From: Beverwykella pulmonaria
Taxonomy: Eukaryota; Ascomycota; Dothideomycetes; Pleosporales; Melanommataceae
Direction: 5' to 3'
Assembly (NCBI GenBank): GCA_001599595.1
Contig: BCHH01000003.1
Coordinates: 2,957,151 to 3,021,150 of the forward strand
DNA: 64,000 nt
Below are positions 55,515 through 64,000 of the stretch, piece by piece (the stretch's first letter is position 1; each line of letters opens with the position of its first letter). Both the position numbers and the translations under genes were made by a program. Below the pieces are notes generated by a model. That model was given only the letters and a program-made list of their open reading frames with translations. It was not told where the DNA came from and searched no databases.

Positions 55515-56312
55515 TCACATAACCAAACCCCCACCATCAGTCCTCATCACACTTGCCGTCATATTGTGATCCTTCAAGATGGCCAAATAAGCTTCCGCCA
55601 CATCCTCAGGCTGTCCCGGCCGCCCCGTCGGCAACTTCGCAGCTAACCCGCCTAGAAATTCCCGTTTTTCATCCTCGCCCATCCGCCACAACGCCGTATC
55701 CACCACGCCCGGACTTACCCCGTTGACCCTTACGGGCTTCAAATCGACCGCCAAATTCCGCACCATACTATGGTGTCCCCCCGCGAAACTCGCCACGACG
55801 CTCCAGTCCGGCGTCGGTCTCTCAGAAATAGATCCTGTCGTGATCGTGTAGCTGGATATGTAGGAAGCTCGGAGGTAGACGGGGAGAAACTTTGCGATGA
55901 ACAGTGGCGCGAAGAACCGGATTTGGCCTGCATGCAGTATCTTCGGGAGCGTGAGAGAGGACAGCGGGACGAGGGAGAGCGCATCGCCCGCTGTGAAGAT
56001 CACATGGTCTAGCTTTTTGTCTTCGTACCCGGTTACCGTCTCTTCGAACAGCCTTTCTACTTCGGTCTCGAGCGTATCCGCGTCCCCGAGATTACACTGC
56101 ACGCTTTTTATTCGGTGAGCAGCGGACGGGTATGACGTCTTGAGCGCGGTCACGGCAGAGGCGATGCGCGAGGCGTTCGAAGAGGAAATCGTGACGTGCG
56201 CCCCGGACTCGAGACATGCTTCTGCGACACAGAACCCGATGCCCGATGTGCCGCCGATGACGAGGACGCGCGACCCATTCAGCTTGTTTAGATATTTGAC
56301 CTGGTCGGCCAT
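55515..56312 (-). CDS. Atypical short-chain dehydrogenase/reductase
   Basis: A single exon encodes 265 residues from the ATG at 56310-56312. The Rossmann glycine motif is RVLVIGGTSGIGFCVAEAC near residues 15-33, followed by the expected NADP-type loop (SSSNASRI). VQCNLGD is the conserved cofactor-contact Asp region, HVIFTAGDAL replaces the usual NNAG, and VRVNGVSPGVVDT is the normal post-catalytic strand. The catalytic YxxxK is missing: where Tyr and Lys should stand the chain reads VVASFAGGHHSMVRNL, although the preceding serine (TTGSISERP) is kept. Fungal 'SDR with a Ser but no Tyr' genes of this kind are widespread and uncharacterised. It may bind nucleotide without classical dehydrogenase activity. 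Confidence 0.88.
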   Translation of the reverse strand: MADQVKYLNKLNGSRVLVIGGTSGIGFCVAEACLESGAHVTISSSNASRIASAVTALKTSYPSAAHRIKSVQCNLGDADTLETEVERLFEETVTGYEDKKLDHVIFTAGDALSLVPLSSLTLPKILHAGQIRFFAPLFIAKFLPVYLRASYISSYTITTGSISERPTPDWSVVASFAGGHHSMVRNLAVDLKPVRVNGVSPGVVDTALWRMGEDEKREFLGGLAAKLPTGRPGQPEDVAEAYLAILKDHNMTASVMRTDGGGLVM

Positions 56313-56869
56313 TTGTGGTTATGTTTTTTGCGACTCGGTAAAGTAAAACGGGAGAAATGTGTTATATACTGTACTGAGAAAGGCGAAGAGAGATACTTTC
56401 TCCCCGTGGATGGAAGCACACGACTTTCTTATACACGCACCACCGGACATGAGATGCTATGGTATCGTCCGGGTGTGCCATGTGTTGAGCTTGTACTCTG
56501 GTCACGGTGAGTTCACGAAAGGGGGGAATCGGATATAACGCGGACTTTATCCGTACAGCAACACGTAATGGACTTGATTTCCATAAAAGCCGAAGAAATT
56601 GCACGGTCGGTATATGGACATTTTAGGAGAGTGATGATGATGGTTAGGAGACACGGTCAATAGAATGTGTCCTATTGCTTGAGAGAGAAACTGCCCAACC
56701 TCTGTCGAATCTCGATCGACTGGCTACTTTTTCCTCCCTGTACTCTCTCCGCCCAACGGGCCGCATGCGCGCTAGCGACACGCAATCTCAAAGCTTTCTA
56801 CATGGTCAAATCTGACTTCATCTTCATGTACACGATATCATGCTCACTACGTAACGCCCATACAGTCTA
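56313..56869. other. Intergenic region
   Basis: About 560 bases between the 5' end of the SDR gene and the 3' end of the EMC1 gene, both on the minus strand. No gene or repeat is recognised. Confidence 0.5.
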
Positions 56870-59796
56870 TCATATGGTCCAGAGAGCATTGATCTGTTTC
56901 CTCTTAACCTGCGTTTCGTTAGCCAAACCATTTCTTGCACGCGGAGAGTTTGCAGTCATCACTTACTAAAGGAGCCACAAACAACACGCCAATAAACAGC
57001 GCTACAACAGTGAGTAGCATCTGCACCTTATTGAAGCCCTTGCCCAGAATATCAAACGTGAAGCTGGGAGCCACCCTCGTTCCGAAGATATCCAATCCGT
57101 ACGCGAAAACCAAGCTCGTGCTTTCTAGTCCACTTTCGCTAGTGATGACATCCTTCACGCCCATAACTTCATACTTGTGGTTCAAGTGCCACTTTGGATC
57201 GAAAGGAATGACGGGGGCGTATTTGGTTAGGCCCTCGGCAGCTTCCTGTGCTGTAGGGTCGCGGCCGACGGGACGTCGAGGATCAATGACATGGCGGGGG
57301 ATGCCAACGATGGAGTTCGAGGCAGGAAGCGTGACCAAAAGCTCACGGCTGGTGATGCCTTGCTTTGTTTGTGTGACGGTCATGTGTGAGATCTCTTCTG
57401 GGATGTGGTAGCTTTGAGAGATAACGTAGGGTTTCGCAGCGTCGCCATAGGCGTTGGAAGGCTGTAACGTGGACGCGTTAGAAGCGGCACCAAGCGGGCC
57501 CCTGTCGTCTGGAATAGAGGACTCGAATAGCTCAGCCACCACAAGCTGGTAACCTCGAGAGGTGGCAGCCGAGGTTGAATCTATGGTTAATGAGTAACTG
57601 AACCAGTTTTCGGAGATGGTGGATGGAATGGGTCGTGAGATATCAACATCGTTATGCGAAACCGTGTGAAGCAACTGTCCAGAAGCTGAATCTAGCAAGT
57701 AGATAGAGGCGGTGCGAGCGATTTCGGAAACGGTTGTAACAAGGACAAGGTTGGGATTGAGGTATTTGTAGAGCACCCTTCGATCTCCCAGAACTGTTCC
57801 GATCGAAGCCACCGGGTCCTTGATCGGGCGCGGAGTGTAACTGACAATGCGTTCTCCGTTAGGAGGATCAAAAGTCCAGATAGCTTCCGAGGTAGGCCGA
57901 GTCCCCAGGAATCCTTTCAGATCCCCATCGACCAGATCAAAGGAGATAAGACTTTGGCCTTCTAGAGCTACAAGAGGCTGCACCTGGATGTCCTGGGAGG
58001 CAATAATTCCGCCGGTGGTAGAGTTGATGAATAAGGATCCCTCCAAGCCCTTGTCCTTGATCTCAACATATCCGCGGAACGCCTTCACCGAGGGGGCTTG
58101 AAAGATGGTCTCCGGAACCAATTGGTGTAGATCGATGTTCCACACCACCTTTCCTCGCGAGCCAACGTCGAGAGCAGCAAGTTGACCATTCTGGGTAGCT
58201 ACAACAACAAGCTTATGGAAGCCAAAGGTGTCGTGCTGAATCTCATCGATTGTGGATTCTTCGGATTGCGAGACAAGGCTGCCAAGCACTCGCTTGGGAA
58301 TATTCTGGACCCAGGCTGGAAAGTGTTCCAAATCCCGAATGTGCCTTTGAACTCGGTGGAAGTAAGCCGAGACCACATTCTGATGGCCCTCTACTTCCAG
58401 CTCATGAGCGAGGGCTTCCTCCTCGGGAAGCTCTGCCCATGCAGCAGACACAGCACCAGACAGAAATTCCGGGCGTGTCCACGCGAGATCTCCGTTGCGA
58501 ATGAGCGCCCATTGTCCATTCGAGAAGCGCACAGCTGCTCTTACAGCGGAAGCTGTCCCCGACTTGACCACCACCTCGGATACACCGTGGACTGGATAAG
58601 CTCCAGCAAGAGCTGGTGATGCCTTCACAGTCCATCGTCCTAGCACGCCATGGGACACTGAGGAAACAACAATCATCTCTTCTGCCGTAATCCTTGTGAA
58701 GTAAACGTTGGCGTCGGATGTGCTGACCGTAAAAGTGCCCTTTCCTGCGGTTTTCGGGAGGCTATAGGCCTTTGATACCGTATTCTTCTTCAGGTCTACA
58801 TGGTAGACTTCGGCCGAATGGCCCGTCGCGGTTTGGTATTCAACAAGGAAATGCACGAGGCTGTTTACGCGGCCGGGAGCATGTAACACGATCTTTTCCA
58901 CGGCTTCCGTCGATGGCACATTGAAGGAGGCGATGTTCTTTGTTCCAATGATGTTGACCTTCAGCACCTTGTTTGTTTTATCCGTCCACGCAAGCAGGGG
59001 TGCTGCTGTGTTCGCTCCGGCAAACAGTATGTGCTCATGGTTTTGAATCTCCGTGTCAGAATTCAGTGTGTACTGGTCGATCTTCTTTCCGGTGATAGGG
59101 CTCAGCGAAGTAACCTTCAGCTTAGATCCTCCGAGCATAGGAGCATGCAGCGAGATATAGTAGATGGTCGTGGGCGAGCTGGAAACCTGGAACGGCGTGT
59201 CTCCACTATCGTCCGATGTTAGTCCTGCTCTCAAGGATTGGCTAGAGGCCATGTGCAGCTCACCTGGCGTCCTGGTAAGACCACTTCACTCTTCCGGTCT
59301 TGCCGTCGAGCCTCTTCACCCCCTGACTGCCTTCGCTCAGCAACACTATGGCGTCTTTGGCGTCAGCATTTGCAATGCCATCCTCTTGTTCCAGAATCTC
59401 CAAGTCTTCCACGATTGCGCCATCTACCCTGGCTTCCCAAACGATCCTGCCGTCCGAGGCACTCCATGCGGTGATGCGGTCGCCGATGGCACTGATAACG
59501 GTATCTTGTTCTTCTCCAGACCGTAGCAGGCCCTTGGCGTTTGCATTCGGAGAGGGGGCCTGGCGCCAGACTAACGCGCCGTCCCGGGGGTTGACGACGC
59601 CGATAGTGTGGTTTTCGGATAGGGTGTAGAGGAGAGAAGCTTTGGAGGCCGCATAAGGCTTCTGGAAGAAAGTGGCATCGCGTTTCGGAAGGCCCACCAA
59701 GGCATGATGGAAGTCAATGTGATATGCATCGTCCTCGAAGATGGCCGCAGCGGGCACAAGGCATGCTGCAAGGGCCACGGCAGCATGAAAACGCAT
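56870..59796 (-). CDS. emc1: ER membrane protein complex subunit 1 (EMC1)
   Basis: EMC1 is the largest lumenal subunit of the EMC insertase, which places tail-anchored and multi-pass proteins in the ER membrane. The three exons are 59264-59796, 56967-59205 and 56870-56908, with 58-base introns (the first with a clear CTAAC branch point), giving 936 residues. The signal peptide is MRFHAAVALAACLVPAAA. PQQ-like beta-propeller strands follow: GALVWRQAPS, GRIVWEARVDGAIVED, TGRVKWSY, and later GKVVWNIDLHQLVP. The C-terminal DUF1620 region includes GIPRHVIDPRRPVGRDPT and a proline-rich turn. The membrane segment (VQMLLTVVALFIGVLFVAPL) lies close to the end. The last exon is only 13 codons (VKRKQINALWTI), matching the short cytosolic tail of other EMC1 proteins. 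Without that last intron the chain would end in unrelated residues. Confidence 0.95.
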
Positions 59797-61804
59797 CGTT
59801 TTTGGCGTGGTGCTGGGAGGACGTCGAGGCCACGGGTGAGCTTTGGTGCTTGGACGCGAAGTGCCGCGCGCCAAGGCCATCGGCTGCGTGTCGGCCCGGG
59901 GCACGTGACCTGGACAGGCTCCCAATGGGTAAACCTCCAACGTCTTTTCACGTGCATGATGCGACGACGCGATTCACAGCCAGGGGCAAACGGCCACTTT
60001 TGCCTGACTTCTGGGGCCCGTCATGACAGTTGCGAAAACTCAAAACATCGTTAGATCCCAGCCATGACGTCGTCGGCCCCCAGCTAGCGAGATGCGGAAG
60101 GGGAGGCGGACCATTTTTCTTAAACCTCATGGTTTCTATCAAGCGCCGACTTAGCGTGCTTCTCGACGACGGATCGAATGATCTGACTCGGATAGCACCG
60201 TTCGGCATGTTCGCCCACCCGGTTCCCCGCCGTTGTGGCCTTGATGCCTCACTTATCATGGGCAAGCAGCCAACATGGACGTCTTGGACGGCTCTACTAT
60301 CGCTATGCTTGCCATAGTTTGTTAGTCTTGTACTACGTCGCTGCTGCACCCACGTCCCCCAACCTTCTCTGCAGCCGTCCGGCCAACTACCGACAAGGCT
60401 GACGCCGTCAATGGACACCTCGCATTCGCATCTCACTTTCCGCCATGAACGGTGCGACCTCAACGTCCGTTTTGGGACAACACCACATGCTGGGCGTTGG
60501 AGCCATGTCGATATCGCGGCACGCCGGCAGCGTTTCACGCACAGGGCGGGCTTTGTTTGAGGCGTCCCGTGCCATGCAGACGCTGCCATTCGTTCTGATA
60601 GCCGCATTATGGCCGCCCTTGAGGCCTTGAAGTGTGTTCCTTCATCAGACCAGTCGGTCCGCGAAGCCTGGGGCGCACAATATGGAACGGGAGGTCGCAG
60701 AGGACACTGGCAGGCCCCCGCGACGCTGATAGGCCATCGGCGGCTCCCTTGGGCGCTGAGAAGCTAGTAGATCCACTCCCCCGGGTTGCCGGCATCCATG
60801 TCGCTGGTAGCGCTGGCTCCTTCGCCGTCGTCGCGCACACGGCTTGTGCACGCTCAGATTAATGCCTATGTCGACAGTGGCTGTCTCTGCGGCCGTGACG
60901 CTCCATGCTTCTCCCACGCCTGTGAACGCGAGCACTCAATGGAGCAAGCCCCCGGGCCTCCAGCAGCACGGCAATGGCCCTCGTTGAACGGAGACTGCAT
61001 TGCAGCGTTTTGCGGTGCAGTCCGCCGGCCACGGGCTTGCGTGACATCGGGCTGCGGAAAGAGGTGGAATTACTCGTCTGTCCAGCGCATCGCTGCAGGC
61101 ATGTCGCTACGCACTGCTCTCACAACCCACTCTACTGAAGCCTTGTCATTATGTCAGTCAGGGCAGGCCTAGCATGGCCGGAGCTGTCAAACTATTAATC
61201 ATGCAGCTTCACCCTCCAACTTTCCAATTTGCTCCCCACGACAGCTGCCCTTCCTCCAACTCTTCTTCTTGACTGTCCAATTCCAACCTCGGCTGCCGAG
61301 TCCACCGTGTTCCGTGCTGCTGGCCATGTAATCGATAAGACACGCAGAAAAGAAGAAGGAAAAAAAAAAAAAACACCAACCCTCGCGCCCGCCAACCACC
61401 GTCTTCACGCATGTGAGTCCTGAATTCATGTACCACCACCTGCTTCACGCGATGCCTCTCCCCCTCTTGAGCCCTAAACCTCCGAATCTGCCCATGTGCG
61501 CCTGCCTGGTACATCCTGCTCACGAGTGCCACAGTTTTTAGTGGACGTGTCTCACAGCACGACCGCGCACCATTCGTCTTCTGAACCATAGCTAGACACG
61601 CTCAGGCGACGCTCTTACCAATTTGCCCTCACGCGTCGTGAGACGTCTCCGTTTGCGAGCGCAATTGGTCCTGGCGCAGCTACGCGAACGGCGAATTTTT
61701 GGCCGCTTGGCCACCTGCTTGTGGCGTGGGCCATCTCAAGACTCAGCAGCAACCTGCGACGCGCAGGCTTCCTCTGCACTTCTACAAACACTGCATCTTA
61801 AAGC
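59797..61804. other. Two-kilobase divergent intergenic region
   Basis: This separates the EMC1 (minus) and Rsr1 (plus) genes. Several frames of 60-220 codons exist but overlap one another and have no domain. An A-tract of about 13 bases lies at 61360-61372. The last 200 bases should be the RSR1 promoter and leader. Confidence 0.5.
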
Positions 61805-62675
61805 ATGTCGCAACGGGAATATCACATAGTAGTTCTTGGTTCGGGTAAGCTAGGCCGGCTGTAACTAGCTGTTTTGCACCACTAACATGCATGTCGTCAG
61901 GTGGTGTGGGGAAGAGCTGTCTCACTGGTATGCACCGAATACCTCTCATATGCGCTTGAGACCTCTAGAGCTGACCCCCGTGCAGCACAGTTTGTCCAAA
62001 ATGTTTGGATAGAGAGCTACGACCCAACCATAGAGGATTCCTACCGGAAAGCGATCGAAGTAGACGTCAGTACCCCATCAGCCGAGTCTCCTCAGGCCAA
62101 CTAACTGTATCCCAGGGCCGCCATGTCATCTTGGAGATTCTCGACACGGCAGGCACCGAGCAGTTTAGTAAGTCGCAGAACTGTTGACAGTTTACCATTT
62201 GACTAACTTCTCTGCAGCTGCGATGAGGTAACCTTTGCAAGCTTGATGATGTATCCTGATAGTAACTAGCTGCAGAGAACTTTACATGAAAACTGGCCAG
62301 GGGTTCCTCCTCGTTTTCAGCATCACGTCCATGTCATCACTATACGAACTCACCGAGCTACGAGAACAAATACGGCGCATAAAAGAAGACGACAACGTGC
62401 CCATGGTACTTGTTGGAAACAAGTCAGACCTCGAGGAAGACCGTTCTGTGCCTCGTCCAAGGGCCTTCAAGATCTCGCAAGACTGGGGGAACGTTCCATA
62501 CTACGAAACGAGTGCGAGGAGGAGAGCAAACGTGGACGAGGTGTTTGTCGATCTCTGCAGACAGATCATCCACAAGGACCAGCGCGAGAACAAGCCTCCC
62601 AAGCCACCAAAAGGCCGCAACAAAAATCGCCATCCCCGCGGCCATCATCGGGTCCCGCGCTGCACGATTCTTTGA
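61805..62675 (+). CDS. rsr1: Rap/Rsr1-type small GTPase (Krev-1/Bud1)
   Basis: A Ras-superfamily switch that sets polarity sites in fungi, with Bud5-type exchange factors and Bud2-type GAPs. The six exons are 61805-61844, 61901-61927, 61986-62065, 62116-62167, 62218-62227 and 62276-62675. Introns are 56, 58, 50, 50 and 48 bases, all in phase, giving 202 residues. Exon 5 is only 10 bases. The P-loop GSGGVGKS is at residues 12-19. The effector loop [11 protein letters not shown] is identical in type to Ras/Rap. Switch II is [19 protein letters not shown] ([10 protein letters not shown]) and ETSA ([15 protein letters not shown]) bind guanine. The C-terminal hypervariable region is Lys/Arg/Pro-rich and ends CTIL, a CAAX box whose leucine predicts geranylgeranylation. 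Glycine is present at both Ras-12/13 equivalent positions, so it should cycle normally. Confidence 0.95.
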
Positions 62676-63594
62676 GTCACGATACCTTCACAATCTTTGT
62701 CCTTGGGAGGGGCTTCGACCCTGCGGGACAGGGAGCGCCATATTTTCATTCCAATCCAGTCGTTCCAATACATATGTTTCCATATAGAGGTATTAGAGGC
62801 ATCGCTCGCCGTGGAATTAATATCTATGCCAATGAATCACCGTTTCCTTCGTTGATTCTCCTCCGCCTCGGACCTTCCTCCCATGCATATGTGGCGGCGT
62901 GGTTTTCAAGGATATGGTGGTGAGCCATCACATGGCTGTGTGCAACGGCCGGCGCGCTAGGCTGGATATTTCCTAACGTGTTTGTTTATTGATCCTTCGC
63001 ACTCAGACCTGCCGATCGACCTACGAATTTGAAATGCCGCAACGAGCACCGAACATACGATTTTTTTCGGACTGGCCGAAAGAGAGCAGAATACCGTGGC
63101 GTTGATGCCCAAATACCCGTCCATCTGCAAGACGCAGCCAAGGTCCGTCTCACGGTGTTGCTCCGACTCGATGCCTGCCTCTACCTATTAAGTTCCTGGT
63201 TCTGGGGGAACTGCAAGTCCATGTTGCCTCGCTCGGACTTCGCGACCTTTACAGGTATTATCGATGTAACCAGGAACAACAACCGTTTTGTCTAGGAAAG
63301 CATACCTGGGCCGGCATACCATACTCCGCTAACCCACCTCCCAACTGGGGTTATGGACGCATTGCAATCTGGATAACCGGGACGAACCGACTGCTCACCG
63401 ATCAGACCCCTGTCCCGCCCGCCATCAGATAATCTCGAAATGTCATTACTACAATCGATCAAGAAATTCTGACGCCGCCACCATTCGCAGATTGCGGCAT
63501 GAATAGACTTTACCCCCAAACCTCAACAACAAATTGATGACGACGACATTCCAAGCTGCGCACGCTTGATCTAGAAGGTGGGACGCCTGTCAGC
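62676..63594. other. Right-end region with no supportable gene
   Basis: About 0.9 kb downstream of the Rsr1 gene. It contains its 3' untranslated region and then mixed sequence without recognisable features. Confidence 0.4.
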
Positions 63595-63774
63595 ATGCGA
63601 TCGGACCTGGACGTTCGGGGAAGCGTTGGATTGTACGTTGATGTGCTCGGTGATCCGGGGTCAAGCAAACGCCGGACCCGCGATGAGTTTCGTTTCACGT
63701 CCCATGTACTTAACTATCTACTTCTGAGACAGCGAGCCCGTGAAAGGCTCCGGGTGCAACAGCTTGGGATGTGA
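63595..63774 (+). other. Possible small coding piece near the right edge
   Basis: An ATG at 63595 opens 59 codons ending TGA at 63772-63774. It reads MRSDLDVRGSVGLYVDVLG, then a basic Arg-rich segment and YLLLRQRARERLRVQQLGM. The frame stays open about 18 codons upstream of the ATG (KLRTLDLEGGTPVS), so it may be an exon of a larger gene rather than a small protein. I do not recognise a domain. Confidence 0.25.
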
Positions 63775-64000
63775 TGCGACAGCATGTCATCCCAAAACAC
63801 CCCTTTACACTCTTACTATTAGCAAACACGTCTCGCTCAAGTTTTGAAAACCAGAGAAACTGCAAATCTTTTAAGATTTTAGTTTCATATAAAAAAAAAA
63901 CGTGACTATTTACTCAAGGGCTCAAGGGGAAGGAGACAACATGAGCACAAAGCGCTGAATGCCACGCGAGATAATGCACGTCAACGCACGATGTCAGGCC
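63775..64000. other. Right edge, nothing recognised
   Basis: The stretch is AT-rich and includes a ten-base A-tract at about 63891. It is cut by the window end. Confidence 0.4.

Noticed and set aside
59948..60607. A 219-codon minus-strand open frame upstream of EMC1
   Set aside because: It has no ATG-led conserved start, domain or splice continuation. Several other frames of similar length overlap it.

Overview
This window is nuclear DNA of a filamentous ascomycete (Pezizomycotina, probably Dothideomycetes). Genes are split by short GT-AG introns, mostly 47-85 bases, with recognisable branch points. The recognisable proteins are fungal (MedA-like developmental regulator, BIM1/X325 copper protein, NpgA-type phosphopantetheinyl transferase, Nup82, EMC1, Rsr1). 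Repeats carry C-to-T and G-to-A style nonsense changes that suggest RIP. There are no operons. Exon joins were made by hand from splice signals, reading phase and family resemblance, and cannot be confirmed here without RNA or homology searches.

Left part (1-13.8 kb): a decayed Tc1/mariner transposase lies at the left edge. It is followed by a disordered acidic/basic protein (minus), the alpha subunit of 3-methylcrotonyl-CoA carboxylase (minus, leucine degradation), a second disordered acidic nuclear-type protein (plus), and a five-exon MedA/Acr1/Ren1-like regulator (minus).

Middle (13.8-29.4 kb): about 15 kb holds no intact gene I can support apart from a tRNA-Gly(TCC). Its first 7 kb is the upstream side of the medA-like gene. 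From about 20.9 kb it becomes a graveyard of decayed sequence: an unknown broken coding region, an LTR-like segment with hairpins, a four-unit minisatellite, a broken SprT-like metalloprotease gene, a second mariner relic and a broken secreted-protein gene.

Right part (29.4-64 kb): a dense euchromatic run of genes. In order these are a small basic Ser-rich protein, a FAD-dependent oxidoreductase, a DJ-1/PfpI protein, PPTase and the PLP-synthase glutaminase Pdx2 (head to head), cap-binding protein CBP20 and nucleoporin Nup82 (head to head), a GPI-type BIM1-like copper protein, a secreted amine oxidase, an SRR1-like protein, a small unknown protein, a single-pass cysteine-rich membrane protein, a mitochondrial-type glutathione S-transferase, a MARVEL protein, an atypical SDR, EMC1 and the Rap/Rsr1 GTPase.

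The genes are mostly independent housekeeping functions rather than a metabolic cluster. The points most worth following are the two-isoform potential of the medA-like gene, its very long empty upstream region, the RIP-like relic island, and two compact shared promoters (PPTase/Pdx2 and CBP20/Nup82).
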